Shown: positions 8,127 through 18,143, numbered from the stretch's first letter. The stretch: 64,000 nucleotides of DNA from Bacteroidales bacterium (GCA_017647795.1 JAGCJX010000025.1:1-64000), one strand, 5' to 3'. The notes: generated by a model from the letters alone, not told the origin. Numbers and translations are program-made.

Positions 8127-9239
8127 ATGCAACACCAAGGCGACTTTTTCGACGAATACGACAACAAAGACACGGCTCTCGTCATCAACGACGGCGTTGA
8201 ACAACCCCCGATCGTCAACCCTTACCGCAAACGGTTCATCAAAAGAAGACCTGCCCTGCTTTCCGTTGAAGAATACATGGAAGGCATTACTTCGGGCAAC
8301 CGGACTATTTTGAGTCAGGCCATCACACTGGTGGAAAGCTCATTGCCGGAACACCGAGAGTTGGCGCGCAAGATCATCCAACAATGCCAAAGTCTGTCAC
8401 ACCAAGCCAAGACCATCCGCATCGGCATTACCGGAGTCCCGGGTGCTGGCAAGAGTACTTTCATCGAATCCTTTGGTGGCATCGTAACCCAAGACGGCCA
8501 CAAACTCGCCGTCCTCGCCATTGACCCGAGTTCCGAAAAGAGCAAGGGCAGCATCTTGGGCGACAAGACCCGGATGGAGACCCTGACCAACAATCCCGAT
8601 GTCTTCATCCGACCCAGTCCAAGCGCCGGATCCCTGGGTGGGGTTGCCCGCAAAACCCGTGAAACCGTCCTGCTTTGCGAGGCCGCAGGTTTTGACGTCA
8701 TCTTCATCGAAACTGTCGGTGTCGGCCAATCCGAGATTGCCGTTCACTCAATGAGCGACTTCTTCCTCCTGCTGATGCTCTCCGGAGCCGGAGACGACCT
8801 CCAAGGCATCAAACGCGGTATCATGGAAATGTCCGACCTGATTGCCATCACCAAGGCTGACGGCACCAACGTGGACAAAGCCAACATGGCCCGTGCCCTA
8901 TATGCCAATGCCCTGCACCTCTTCCCGCCCACCGAATCCACCTGGGTGCCGACCGCGATGATTTCTTCCGCTGTTACCCGCGTGGGGCTCAACGAAATCT
9001 GGGCAAAAATCAAAGAATACTTCGACTTGGTACGAAGCAACGGCTACTACGAAAAGAAACGTCGCGAACAGGCCCGTTTCTGGATGTACGAAAGCATCAA
9101 CGAATCCTTGAAAGAAATGTTCTACGAGAACCCGGCCATTGAAAAACTCCTTGCTGACTACGAAGACCAAGTGCTCCAAGGTAACCTGGAGTCGTTCACT
9201 GCCGCCGGTGAATTGTTAGACCTGTACAAACGCAACTAA
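8127..9239 (+). CDS. meaB: Methylmalonyl-CoA mutase-associated GTPase MeaB
   Basis: A G3E-family P-loop GTPase that protects and reloads the B12-dependent methylmalonyl-CoA mutase. Visible motifs are the Walker A ITGVPGAGKSTFIE, the AIDPSSEKSKGSILGDKTRM switch region, FIETVGVGQSE and the base-recognition ITKADG. ATG 8127 is chosen (370 residues); an in-frame TTG at 8100 would add nine residues. The N-terminal 35 residues are an extension rich in Asp. No mutase subunits are in the window. Confidence 0.93.
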   Translation: MQHQGDFFDEYDNKDTALVINDGVEQPPIVNPYRKRFIKRRPALLSVEEYMEGITSGNRTILSQAITLVESSLPEHRELARKIIQQCQSLSHQAKTIRIGITGVPGAGKSTFIESFGGIVTQDGHKLAVLAIDPSSEKSKGSILGDKTRMETLTNNPDVFIRPSPSAGSLGGVARKTRETVLLCEAAGFDVIFIETVGVGQSEIAVHSMSDFFLLLMLSGAGDDLQGIKRGIMEMSDLIAITKADGTNVDKANMARALYANALHLFPPTESTWVPTAMISSAVTRVGLNEIWAKIKEYFDLVRSNGYYEKKRREQARFWMYESINESLKEMFYENPAIEKLLADYEDQVLQGNLESFTAAGELLDLYKRN

Positions 9240-9250
9240 GTTCCCCTGCG

Positions 9251-10477
9251 ATGGCTCACCTGCTCACCGAAGTTCTCCGAAACTCGATCCTCATTACCTG
9301 CCTGGTCATCATCATGATGCTCGGCATTGAATACATCAACGTCGGCTCTGGCGGCAAGTGGTTTTCCCGTCTACAAGGCTCCAAACCCAAACAAGTCCTG
9401 CTGGGCTCCCTTTTGGGACTGGTCCCGGGCTGTATCGGAGGGTTTGCCGCGGTATCCTTGTATTCCCACCGGCTGCTGAGTTTTGGTGCTTTGGTCGCTA
9501 TGATGATCTGCTCCTCAGGAGACGAGGCCTTTGTAATGCTGGCCATGATTCCCAAACAAGCGATCTTCATTTTCCTTGGTCTGTTTGCCATTGCGCTGAT
9601 AGCCGGTCTGCTGGTCGACAAGATTTTCAAAAAACCCTTGCCCATTGTAGGTTGTGACCAGGACTTTGAGATCCATCACCACGACGAACACCACCACACC
9701 GACGTTTCCTCCCCGTGGAAACTGGACTCCTACCGCAAATTGCGCCAGGCCAGCCGGCACAAAATCATCTTACTGGTTGGCATTACCGCCTTCATCGTTG
9801 CCATGTTTGCCGGTCTCTTGGAACACGACCACAGCGCCCACGTTCACGGGATTGTCGAACACGACCACGCAGCTCACGTGCATGAAGCACACGCCACCGA
9901 AGCGCACGTCCACACCGCCGACTGCCACCACGAAGGGCACCATTACGAAGCGGAGACCCACTCGCACACACACACCGAGCTACACGCACACGAGCACACG
10001 ATGGACATCTTCAGCGAACGTTGGCTGAACATTGCCTTTGCCATCCTGTCGTTGGGGGTTTTGTTCCTGACGATGACCGCCAGCGAACATTTTGTAGAAG
10101 AACACATCTGGAACCACGTGATTCGCAAACACTTCCTGTCCATTTTCCTGTGGACCTTCGGTGCCTTGGCCCTGATTCAGATCGGTTTGCAATACTTGGA
10201 CATTGAACATTGGATCCGTTCCAATACCTTGTTCATGATCATACTGGCTGCCTTGATCGGCATCATCCCCGAATCCGGTCCGCACATGATCTTCATCTCG
10301 CTTTACGCCAGCGGCATGGTTCCGGTTTCCGTCCTGTTGGCCAGCTCCATCTCCCAAGACGGACACACCACATTACCCCTGTTGGCCCAAAGCAAACGCA
10401 GCTTTGTCCGCGCCAAACTCATCAACATTGTGGTGGCTATTGTTGTAGGTGCGCTATTCTTGCTTCTTGGATATTAG
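9251..10477 (+). CDS. Putative manganese/heavy-metal exporter (ArsP_2-like, 10 TM)
   Basis: A 408-residue polytopic membrane protein. The N-terminal half contains LLGSLLGLVPGCIGGFAAVSLY and the C-terminal half the related IILAALIGIIPESGPHMIFISLYASG, an internal repeat typical of the putative manganese transporter family once labelled arsenic efflux. A long hydrophilic loop at about residues 192-255 is packed with His (HDHSAHVHG, HHEGHHYE, HSHTHTELHAHEH), and a second His cluster lies near residue 140 (HHHDEHHH). These loops could bind metal. It lies 11 bases after meaB and may be co-transcribed. Metal specificity is inferred from family. Confidence 0.85.
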   Translation: MAHLLTEVLRNSILITCLVIIMMLGIEYINVGSGGKWFSRLQGSKPKQVLLGSLLGLVPGCIGGFAAVSLYSHRLLSFGALVAMMICSSGDEAFVMLAMIPKQAIFIFLGLFAIALIAGLLVDKIFKKPLPIVGCDQDFEIHHHDEHHHTDVSSPWKLDSYRKLRQASRHKIILLVGITAFIVAMFAGLLEHDHSAHVHGIVEHDHAAHVHEAHATEAHVHTADCHHEGHHYEAETHSHTHTELHAHEHTMDIFSERWLNIAFAILSLGVLFLTMTASEHFVEEHIWNHVIRKHFLSIFLWTFGALALIQIGLQYLDIEHWIRSNTLFMIILAALIGIIPESGPHMIFISLYASGMVPVSVLLASSISQDGHTTLPLLAQSKRSFVRAKLINIVVAIVVGALFLLLGY

Positions 10478-10487
10478 ACCGTCGAGA

Positions 10488-11276
10488 TTACAGTTGCTCG
10501 TTCAAGCTATCGCGTTCATAGGATTGGTGCGCATCATTCACCCATAATGCCAAGCCCCCTAATGTTGAGGTCTTGGTGGCCATGTATTTGCCAATAGCTA
10601 CTGCAACTCTCAGCCGAGAAAGCTCATCATTGCTTTTCAAGTTGTTCTTCTGCTCAAACAACTTCCAAAGTGCTAAATCATAGTTCTGCTTCACCGTATG
10701 TTTATCAAGCAAGTCGACTAAGATGTTGTGGACTAGCAGATAAGCTCGCCCCTGATAGGTGAGTTGTAAGTCCATAGGCGTATCCGGCGTGTAAATTTTC
10801 TTGGGATCAATCAAACTGGGATTTTGCCTGGCATAATCAGAAATATACCGTTCTATTTGCCCAAAGATCGCTTTACTTCGTTCCAAATCATTGTTTTTCT
10901 GCCACTTTCCTTTCAGGACTATCATCACCGCAAACAGCGCCCCAAATACGATATCAATGTATCTCATACCAAAGAACGCAACCTTAGTCATGACTACTAA
11001 ACGAGTCAAGAATACAGACAACAACGCGAGGACAGAGATTGCAATCCACGTCCACAATCTTCTATTAATTTGCCCTGTCTCAGGCAAGATCTTTTTCCAT
11101 GCGAGATAACGCTCAGAATCTTTGCTGGGAGTATTGTAGATACCATAGTAAACATACAATGAAAACAACCAAAACACCACACCAGCTGTCAATCCTAACC
11201 ACTCTTTGTCACCAATCACTGCAACCGAACAAACAACCAGCAATGCAGTGGTTATCAATGTATTTATATGTTTCAT
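10488..11276 (-). CDS. Uncharacterised inner-membrane protein with cytosolic C-terminus
   Basis: A 262-residue protein with four predicted membrane segments (about 6-23, 26-45, 74-95, 103-121), followed by a 140-residue soluble tail (ERSKAIFGQIERYISDY... TYQGRAYLLVHNILVDLLDKH). I recognise no family. It lies 29 bases downstream of the Sel1-repeat gene on the same strand, so the two probably form an operon. Its 3' end is 10 bases from the end of the convergent exporter gene. The coding sequence looks more AT-rich than the flanking meaB and rho genes. Confidence 0.75.
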   Translation of the reverse strand: MKHINTLITTALLVVCSVAVIGDKEWLGLTAGVVFWLFSLYVYYGIYNTPSKDSERYLAWKKILPETGQINRRLWTWIAISVLALLSVFLTRLVVMTKVAFFGMRYIDIVFGALFAVMIVLKGKWQKNNDLERSKAIFGQIERYISDYARQNPSLIDPKKIYTPDTPMDLQLTYQGRAYLLVHNILVDLLDKHTVKQNYDLALWKLFEQKNNLKSNDELSRLRVAVAIGKYMATKTSTLGGLALWVNDAHQSYERDSLNEQL

Positions 11277-11305
11277 AATTCTTTATTGTTTCTAGTCAAT
11301 CAGAC

Positions 11306-12754
11306 TTATTCTTCTCCAATTAAAACAAGGATTTTCTTGGATAAAGCCTTACCCTGAGCAGCAGATTTCTTAAACAAAGCGATTGCTTTCGGAAGATCTC
11401 GCGTTACTCCAAGGCCATCCAAATAACAAAGTCCCAAAAAATACTGAGCATCAGAATCCCCCTGCTCAGCCAAAGGACGAAAGTATTTAACCGCCGCAAC
11501 ATAATCCTTTTCAATGCCTGCTCCGCTATAGTAACGGCAAGCCAGATTGTATTGGGCCGTCTTATCTCCTTGCTCCGCTGACTTCTGATACCATTGAACC
11601 GCCTCCTGTGCATTAGATTTGACTCCGATACCTTGTGCGTAGCAATATCCAAGTTTCCCCTGTGCTTTGGCGTGACCCTGGTCTGCAGCCTTGCGATACC
11701 ACTTTACAGCCTCTTCCGGATGAGCCTTAACACCAAGACCTTTTTCAATGCAAATACCCAGATTAAATTGGGCCCGGGCAAGACCTTGATCCGCAGCCTT
11801 CTGATACCACTTAACAGCCTCTTCAAGATTCGCCACAACACCGAGTCCCCGTTCATAGAGCAAAGCCAAGTCATATTGAGCATCAGCATACCCCTGTTCA
11901 GCAGATTTAAGATACCATCTGGCAGCCTCTGCATAATCCTTTTCAACCGCCTGACCAAAATAGTAACATTCACCCATTTGATATTGAGCTCGAGACAAAC
12001 CTTGCTCCGCAGATTTTCGAAACCACTTAACGGCCTCATTCAGATTGACCTGAACACCAATACCTTTTTTATAACAAATACCCAGAAAATATTGGGCCCG
12101 GGCAAGACCTTGATCAGCAGCCTTTTGATACCACTTAACAGCCTCTTCAATGTTCTGTTTGACCCCATACCCCCTTTCATAGCAAAAAGCCAAGTCACAT
12201 TGGGCATCGGCACAGCCTTGCTCAGCAGACAAGAGATACCATTTTACCGCCTCCGCATAATCCTTTTCAACAGCCTTGCCAAAATAATAACACTCTCCTA
12301 TTTGGTGCTGGGCCTTGGCTACACCTTGGTCTGCAGCCTTCCGGAACCAATGAAGTGCTTCTTCCGGATTTGCCTTTACCCCAACGCCCCTACTATAACA
12401 AAGGGCCAGAAGGTATTGGGCTCGGGCAAGACCTTGATCTGCGGCCTTGCGATACCACTTAACAGCCTCTTCTGGATTCGCCTTACCTCCAAGACCTCTT
12501 TCATAACAAAAGGCGATATCACATTGTGCATCTGCATAACCTTGTGTGGCAGACAAGAAATACCATCTAGTAGCCTCCGCATAATCCTTTCCAACACCCT
12601 GACCATAATAGTAAGCCTCTCCCATTTGGTATTGTGCTTGGATATGACCTAACTCAGCTGCCTTGCGAAACAGGGAAACTGCCTCGGTGTGATCACCCCG
12701 CTGCAGAGCTCTGACAGCCATATCAAACGCCAATGATTCTTGCTTTGCGTCCAT
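11306..12754 (-). CDS. Sel1-like repeat (SLR) protein
   Basis: A 482-residue protein built almost wholly of 36-residue Sel1 repeats (pattern AxxWYxKAADQGLARAQYxLGxCYxxGxGV), about twelve of them. There is no signal peptide, so it is probably cytosolic. Sel1 proteins are alpha-solenoids that scaffold protein-protein contacts. The partner may be the membrane protein encoded downstream (29-base gap). It begins 19 bases after the rho stop codon and could be read through from rho. Confidence 0.92.
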   Translation of the reverse strand: MDAKQESLAFDMAVRALQRGDHTEAVSLFRKAAELGHIQAQYQMGEAYYYGQGVGKDYAEATRWYFLSATQGYADAQCDIAFCYERGLGGKANPEEAVKWYRKAADQGLARAQYLLALCYSRGVGVKANPEEALHWFRKAADQGVAKAQHQIGECYYFGKAVEKDYAEAVKWYLLSAEQGCADAQCDLAFCYERGYGVKQNIEEAVKWYQKAADQGLARAQYFLGICYKKGIGVQVNLNEAVKWFRKSAEQGLSRAQYQMGECYYFGQAVEKDYAEAARWYLKSAEQGYADAQYDLALLYERGLGVVANLEEAVKWYQKAADQGLARAQFNLGICIEKGLGVKAHPEEAVKWYRKAADQGHAKAQGKLGYCYAQGIGVKSNAQEAVQWYQKSAEQGDKTAQYNLACRYYSGAGIEKDYVAAVKYFRPLAEQGDSDAQYFLGLCYLDGLGVTRDLPKAIALFKKSAAQGKALSKKILVLIGEE

Positions 12755-12773
12755 AACGAAAATTTTACCAGGA

Positions 12774-14687
12774 TTATTCTCCGTTCATCGAAATGAGGAA
12801 CTCGTCGTTGTCGCGAGTTTTTTCCATACGTCCTTTGAGGAAGTCCATGGCTTCTACGCAGGTCATATCGGCCAGGTAGTTGCGCAAGATCCACAAACGG
12901 TTCAACTTGTCTTTTTCCAAGAGCAAGTCGTCGCGACGGGTACTGCTCAAAGTTACATCGACTGCCGGGAAGATGCGTTTGTTGGAGAGTTTGCGATCCA
13001 ATTGCAACTCCATGTTACCGGTACCCTTGAATTCTTCGAAGATTACTTCGTCCATCTTAGAACCGGTCTCGGTCAAGGCGGTGGCCAAGATGGTCAAGGA
13101 ACCACCGTTCTCAATGTTCCGTGCAGCACCAAAGAAGCGTTTCGGTTTGTGGAGAGCATTGGCATCCACCCCACCGGAAAGCACTTTACCGGAAGCCGGT
13201 TGTACGGTATTGAAGGCACGGGCCAGACGGGTAATGGAGTCGAGGACGATGACCACATCGTGACCACATTCAACCATCCGTTTGGCTTTTTCCAAAACGA
13301 TGCTGGCCACTTTTACGTGTTTTTCTGCGGGCTCGTCAAAGGTAGAAGCCACCACTTCGGCTTTTACCGAACGGGCCATGTCGGTCACCTCTTCCGGGCG
13401 TTCGTCGATCAGGAGAACGATCATATACACTTCCGGGTGGTTATCGGCAATAGCATTGGCAATTGCCTTGAGCAACATGGTCTTACCTGTCTTCGGCTGA
13501 GCAACGATCAAACCCCGTTGACCTTTCCCGATCGGTGTAAACAGGTCTACGATACGGGTAGAAAGGTTGTTGTGACCTTTGTCCGTGATGTTGAATTTCT
13601 CTTCCGGGAACAAAGGGGTCAGGTAGTCAAAAGGAATACGGTCACGGATGAATTCCGGAGATCGTCCGTTGATGGTATTGATGCGCACCAACGGGAAATA
13701 TTTGTCACCTTCACGCGGCGGACGGATTTCACCAAATACGGTATCCCCCGTTTTCAAAGCATAGGTCTTGATTTGGTTTTGAGAGACGTAAATGTCGTCC
13801 GGAGAGTTGAGGTAATTGTAATCGGAGGAACGAAGGAAACCATAACCATCGGGCATGATTTCAAGAACACCTGAAGCCTCAATGACTGCTTCAAATTCAA
13901 TTTTGTGGTGTTTTTGTTTGGGTTCTTCACGTACTTCTTCCGAGGTAGCTACGGGCTCTTCCCCTTCTACGGCAGCAGCCTGTTCCTCAACCGGTTGTGC
14001 TGCGGCTGCCTCATTTTTCTTTTTCCGATTCCGTTTACGGGCTTGGGCACCTTCGGTTTTAGGAGCCTCTGCTTGCACTTCAGCAGGTTCGGCTACGGTT
14101 TCAGCCGGGGCCGCTGCCACCGATTCGGCTACCGGCTCCACGATGGTTTCACCCTGGATTTCGGGATTTTCGGCATTTTCAGTTACTTTCTTTCCTTTGC
14201 GTTTCCTGTCGTTGTTCCGTTCACGACGACGGTCCTGTTGCGCAGGCTTGTCGGCCGCAACTTCAGCAGAAGATTGGTCCGCTTTCGGCTCCACTGTCGA
14301 TTCCTGACGAGGTTCCTCGTTCGCCACAGTCTCTATGGAAGAGCCCCCTTCTTGTTGCTTCTTGGCCGGACGTCCACGACGTTTTTGGGCTTTTTCTGCA
14401 ACAGGAGTCTCTTGCACTTGAGCCGGCTTTTCCGATTCAGCAACAACCTCTACAGCCTTGGCCGGAGCCTCTGCCGTGGAAAATACAGGTACGGGAGCGC
14501 CATCTCGTTGGATGCGGGTACGACGACGCGGAGCCGGTTGGTTGGCACCTTGAATCGCTTGTTCATCCAAAATCTGGTAAATCAAATCTTCGCGGGACAT
14601 GGAATCTGCTTTCTTAATTTGCAGATTGCGCGCAATGGCTACCAAGTCCTCTTGGCTTTTGCCATTCAGTTGAATAATATCGTACAT
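12774..14687 (-). CDS. rho: Transcription termination factor Rho with long charged insert
   Basis: A 637-residue RNA helicase. It has an N-terminal Rho_N helical domain ([20 protein letters not shown]), a roughly 200-residue low-complexity insert rich in Glu, Ala, Pro, Lys and Gln, and an RNA-binding OSB domain ([20 protein letters not shown]). The ATPase core carries Walker [15 protein letters not shown], Walker [16 protein letters not shown], and the Q/R-loop region. Such inserts are standard in Bacteroidetes Rho; in Bacteroides thetaiotaomicron the disordered region supports condensate formation. A TATCTTTG promoter and a leader hairpin precede it. Confidence 0.97.
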   Translation of the reverse strand: MYDIIQLNGKSQEDLVAIARNLQIKKADSMSREDLIYQILDEQAIQGANQPAPRRRTRIQRDGAPVPVFSTAEAPAKAVEVVAESEKPAQVQETPVAEKAQKRRGRPAKKQQEGGSSIETVANEEPRQESTVEPKADQSSAEVAADKPAQQDRRRERNNDRKRKGKKVTENAENPEIQGETIVEPVAESVAAAPAETVAEPAEVQAEAPKTEGAQARKRNRKKKNEAAAAQPVEEQAAAVEGEEPVATSEEVREEPKQKHHKIEFEAVIEASGVLEIMPDGYGFLRSSDYNYLNSPDDIYVSQNQIKTYALKTGDTVFGEIRPPREGDKYFPLVRINTINGRSPEFIRDRIPFDYLTPLFPEEKFNITDKGHNNLSTRIVDLFTPIGKGQRGLIVAQPKTGKTMLLKAIANAIADNHPEVYMIVLLIDERPEEVTDMARSVKAEVVASTFDEPAEKHVKVASIVLEKAKRMVECGHDVVIVLDSITRLARAFNTVQPASGKVLSGGVDANALHKPKRFFGAARNIENGGSLTILATALTETGSKMDEVIFEEFKGTGNMELQLDRKLSNKRIFPAVDVTLSSTRRDDLLLEKDKLNRLWILRNYLADMTCVEAMDFLKGRMEKTRDNDEFLISMNGE

Positions 14688-14736
14688 TCTTTAGAATGTT
14701 TAGGACAGAAAGTATAGAATAAATAAGAAAAAGTGC

Positions 14737-14768
14737 GTCGGAGTATAGCGGAGTCGCGTTTCTCCGAC
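14737..14768 (-). other. Hairpin in the rho 5' untranslated leader
   Basis: GTCGGAG pairs with CTCCGAC across an 18-base loop that itself contains CGACTCCGC, in the leader between the -7 element (14772-14779) and the rho start. Position is compatible with regulation of rho expression; function is inferred. Confidence 0.5.
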
Positions 14769-14771
14769 ACA

Positions 14772-14779
14772 CAAAGATA
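14772..14779 (-). promoter_or_regulatory. -7 element TATCTTTG for rho
   Basis: Perfect TAnnTTTG match on the minus strand, 84 bases upstream of the rho start codon, leaving a leader of roughly 75 bases. Confidence 0.6.
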
Positions 14780-14806
14780 GGAAACTTTTCAGAAAGTTCC
14801 AATAAC

Positions 14807-15187
14807 TTATTTCACGGCGATCACGTCAGCTTCTGCCAAAGCTCCTTTCGGGAGAGCAGCTACTGCGTAAGCGACACGTGCAGGGAAGGGTTCGCAGTAG
14901 TATTTTGCATACACTTCGTTCAACACTGCAAAATCCTTCATATCGGTCAAATAAACGGTAGTTTTCACTACGTTCGAAAAATCGTATCCAGCTTCGCGGA
15001 GGATGTGACCTACGTTTTGGAAAATTTGTTCCAATTGTTCACGTACACCACCTTCCGGGAATTCTCCGGTTTTGGCATCGATCGGAAGTTGACCCGATAC
15101 ATACAAAGTGCCGTTAGCTTCAATAGCTTGGCTGTAAGGTCCTACAGCTGCGGGAGCCAAAGGACTTGCGATAACACGTTTGCTCAT
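14807..15187 (-). CDS. ridA: RidA family reactive intermediate/imine deaminase
   Basis: A 126-residue protein. It hydrolyses reactive enamine/imine intermediates made by PLP enzymes such as threonine dehydratase. The YjgF/RidA signature is clear: GPYSQAIEANGTLYVSGQLP, VVKTTVYLTDMKDF, and the carboxylate-binding Arg in PFPARVAYAVAALPKGALAE. ATG 15187 (MSKRVIASPLAP) is chosen over longer in-frame readings because it gives the family length. It follows lptD by 19 bases on the same strand. Confidence 0.95.
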   Translation of the reverse strand: MSKRVIASPLAPAAVGPYSQAIEANGTLYVSGQLPIDAKTGEFPEGGVREQLEQIFQNVGHILREAGYDFSNVVKTTVYLTDMKDFAVLNEVYAKYYCEPFPARVAYAVAALPKGALAEADVIAVK

Positions 15188-15206
15188 AGTAATATTATTA
15201 TTAGGG

Positions 15207-18089
15207 TTAGAAATTATCTCGGTAAGACGCGTTCTTCTTGTACTGCAACAAGTCTGCCAAAGCGGCCGCTTTCGCATTGATTCGGAAGCTCCAACTCTTC
15301 CATTGACCGGTAGGCACCCAAGAGAACGATATCTGGAAGCAGTGCAAATCGTAGTTCGCACTGATTTGAGAAGTGGACATCTGCATTTTGATCACGTCAA
15401 AGTTGGCATTGGCCGAGATGCTCAAATCCTTGGTCAACCGAACTTGACCCGCCATGTTCATCGTCAACGTATGCGCATTCTTTTCAATCAGACGCTCGTT
15501 GGAATACTGATACGTCTTGCTGTACGAATACGAAGCCGACATGTTCAACGACCACGGCACGTTGGGATTCATGTAATACACCCACCCCCCGGGTATGTAC
15601 TCTCCCGTTACGGGATGGTAATATACCCGATAATATTGTTGGTTGCCACTGGCGCCACCACCTCGGTTACCTCCACGGGCATTGCCTCCACGACCGGCAG
15701 GTGCGTTATTGCCCCGGGGACTCGCCCCCATTCCCGCATCATTGCCGCCCTGATCCATCGAACCATCGTTGCCCAACATCCGTCCTTCTCCAGAAATTGT
15801 ATAAGACAAAGAAGCACTGGCACGGGTCAAACGGACCAATTGCTTCAGACCGTTTCGTACCACACTGTATTCGTTGATGCGCTGTCCACGTTCGTTGATG
15901 GCATAGGGGTCAAAGTTCATGTTACCGCTAAGGTTGATTTTGCTGAGGATGGTTGTATTCATCGTCAACCCGATGTTCTCAAAGTTCATGGAGTCGGCCA
16001 GGAAGTTGTAACCCGAACGCAGGGTCAGCTGGTCAATGAGTTTGATCTTCTTGGTTCCAACACCGGTCGTATCCTGCTCGTCCTTCAACTTCGCCTCCAA
16101 GTTGTTCCCGATTTCAAACGAGAGACGGGCCGTTTTTCCTTTGGACGGAGGATTGTACACCCCACCGGAATAACGGTTGTATTCCACGGTCTTGATCTCA
16201 CCGTTCTTGTCCTCGTAAGTGTAGGTGGTGAAACCGTTGCCCGGCGTTCCCATTTCCGGCTTATAACTGAAGGACACGGAAGGGGTGATCATGTGACGGA
16301 TGGCCTGCATCTTGCGGTCGGGACGGAAGTTGAACATCCCGTAAATCCGGGTACTCATGGAGATCCCCGCCGAGAAGTCCTGGGTCAAACCGAAGGAACT
16401 GAAGGCATCGGTCATCTTCGTATCCACACGGTTGGTTTCAGGGTTGTATTCCCGGTAGCTTTCCTGGAAATACCAGTTCATACCGTAGTTGACCGAGGGC
16501 GAGAAGTTCAAGTATTTCAACAGCGTAAACGAAGGCAGGGCAATGCTAAACTTGTGGTTCATCCCGTTCTTCATCTTGCTCCAGAAATCCGGATCATTGA
16601 CCTCGCTGGCCTTGAAACTAATCTTGTTCTGGAAGGTAGTGTTGTAGGTCAAGGCAATTTTTTCGTAGAACCGCTCCTTGCCGACACGTATCTGACGTTT
16701 GAACGGATAAAAACGGTTCACGTTGAACGTCAAGTTCGGGAGGGTGATGTTGTACGAACTGTCGCGGGAGTTCTGGCTGTGCAAGGCGTTGATAGACATA
16801 CTCATCTTGCTCCAAGTCTTCGAATAGGAGATGGACGAAGAAACCTGGCTCTGCAAGGCTTCGTTGATGGAAGTCGAGTTGTACCGGTTGTTGGAGGGGC
16901 TGGAGAAGTTCACCGAAGCCCGGAAGGAGGTTCCCGGACGGGCCTTCGGATCCTGAGCATGCGACCATTTCACCGAGAAGTTGCGTGACTCCGAGAAGTC
17001 CGTACTTCCCCGTTCGCCAGCCACATCGGCCGAATAAGTCAATCCAAAACTACCGTTGTATTTGTAACGCACCTTGTAGCGTGAGTTCAAGTCAATGGCC
17101 CAGGAACCTTTGGTATAAATATCCCCAGTCAAGGCGATGTCAAAATAATCCCCCAACACAAAATAATACCCCAAGTCCTTCAAGTAAAAACCGCGGGCCA
17201 CCTCTTCCCCGTACGAAGGGAACAACAAACCGCTGGCTCGATCCGGACGTTTCGGCACAAAACCAAAAGGCAGCCCCAAAGGCAGGGGTACGTCCGCCAA
17301 CACCAGGTAAGCCGGACCGAAGACCGTTTTTTGTGTAGGCTGGGTCACCGTCTTGGCAACCGTCATTTGCAAATAATAGTGGGGGTGCTCGTGTTCACAA
17401 ACGGTGTATTTGCCCTGTTGGATGTTGATGGACTTGTCCGGCATCATCTTCATTTTCTCCCCGTGCAGGAAACCTTCTTCCTCCTGGGTAATCATGTTCC
17501 AGATCCGCATCTTGTTCGTCTCAAAATTGTACAAGATGGATTCCATCGTATAAGTCTTGCCGTTGTCCTGCATTTCCGGCTTGCCATCCCATTTCCCGGT
17601 CGAATCCCGGAAACCGCTGGCGAAAACCGTCTTCGAATCCACATCGTAGGCCATGTAACCCGCCTTCAGCGACATGCTTCCGTAGGTCACCTGTACGTCA
17701 CCATAATAATACAGCATCTTCTTGCCGTTCGAAAAATCTTCGATGATGGAGTCCCGGGCCGTGGAGAAAGCCGGCATCTGCAGCATCCCCGTCGGCTGTT
17801 GGATGGCCTGCTGCACCGAAGACGTATCTTCCCAAGGCGTCGATAGCGCGGCTGAGTCAATCAGGGCTGCAGACACAGCCGACGAATCCAGTCCCACTCG
17901 GGTGGACAAGCTGTCGGGACGTACAACCCGGCTTTGCAAGCTATCAGGACGGGGCATCCGCAACGGGAGGCTGTCAAGCTGCTTTTGGAGCAGGGTGCGT
18001 GCAACGCCAGCCGTAGCTCCTGCTTGCGGCAACAAACAGAGCGACAGAAGGAGAATCAGGATTCTATGACGAAGATGCGTTTTGGACAT
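15207..18089 (-). CDS. lptD: LPS-assembly protein LptD (OstA-like outer-membrane barrel)
   Basis: A 960-residue outer-membrane protein that inserts lipopolysaccharide into the outer leaflet. It has a signal peptide (HRILILLLSLCLLPQAGA) and an N-terminal OstA/beta-jellyroll region (MLYYYGDVQVTYGSMSLKAGYM). The long C-terminal barrel (YFDIALTGDIYTKGSWAI, PSVSFSYKPEMG) ends in ISFSWVPTGQWKSWSFRINAKA. A low-complexity Gly/Arg/Asn stretch (GRGGNARGGNRGGG) lies near residue 830. ATG 18089 is preferred to an in-frame TTG at 18119. It is divergent from the amidase gene. Confidence 0.9.
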   Translation of the reverse strand: MSKTHLRHRILILLLSLCLLPQAGATAGVARTLLQKQLDSLPLRMPRPDSLQSRVVRPDSLSTRVGLDSSAVSAALIDSAALSTPWEDTSSVQQAIQQPTGMLQMPAFSTARDSIIEDFSNGKKMLYYYGDVQVTYGSMSLKAGYMAYDVDSKTVFASGFRDSTGKWDGKPEMQDNGKTYTMESILYNFETNKMRIWNMITQEEEGFLHGEKMKMMPDKSINIQQGKYTVCEHEHPHYYLQMTVAKTVTQPTQKTVFGPAYLVLADVPLPLGLPFGFVPKRPDRASGLLFPSYGEEVARGFYLKDLGYYFVLGDYFDIALTGDIYTKGSWAIDLNSRYKVRYKYNGSFGLTYSADVAGERGSTDFSESRNFSVKWSHAQDPKARPGTSFRASVNFSSPSNNRYNSTSINEALQSQVSSSISYSKTWSKMSMSINALHSQNSRDSSYNITLPNLTFNVNRFYPFKRQIRVGKERFYEKIALTYNTTFQNKISFKASEVNDPDFWSKMKNGMNHKFSIALPSFTLLKYLNFSPSVNYGMNWYFQESYREYNPETNRVDTKMTDAFSSFGLTQDFSAGISMSTRIYGMFNFRPDRKMQAIRHMITPSVSFSYKPEMGTPGNGFTTYTYEDKNGEIKTVEYNRYSGGVYNPPSKGKTARLSFEIGNNLEAKLKDEQDTTGVGTKKIKLIDQLTLRSGYNFLADSMNFENIGLTMNTTILSKINLSGNMNFDPYAINERGQRINEYSVVRNGLKQLVRLTRASASLSYTISGEGRMLGNDGSMDQGGNDAGMGASPRGNNAPAGRGGNARGGNRGGGASGNQQYYRVYYHPVTGEYIPGGWVYYMNPNVPWSLNMSASYSYSKTYQYSNERLIEKNAHTLTMNMAGQVRLTKDLSISANANFDVIKMQMSTSQISANYDLHCFQISFSWVPTGQWKSWSFRINAKAAALADLLQYKKNASYRDNF

Positions 18090-18101
18090 CAAAATTTTAC
18101 T

Positions 18102-18109
18102 TAACTTTG
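18102..18109 (+). promoter_or_regulatory. -7 element TAACTTTG for the amidase gene
   Basis: Perfect TAnnTTTG with an upstream TTTG at 18081-18084, 17 bases away, close to the Bacteroidetes -33/-7 spacing. Start codon at 18144. Confidence 0.65.
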
Positions 18110-18143
18110 CAAACTGCAAAACTAAAAAAATTTTGCAAGAAAT

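Noticed and set aside
11306-12754. Sel1 repeats as nucleotide-level tandem repeats
   Set aside because: The periodicity is clear in protein but the DNA units have diverged, so it is a coding solenoid and not a satellite.
15180-16988. Long plus-strand open frame of about 602 codons opposite lptD
   Set aside because: Antisense to lptD, no domain, His/Arg/Val-biased composition typical of a shadow frame.
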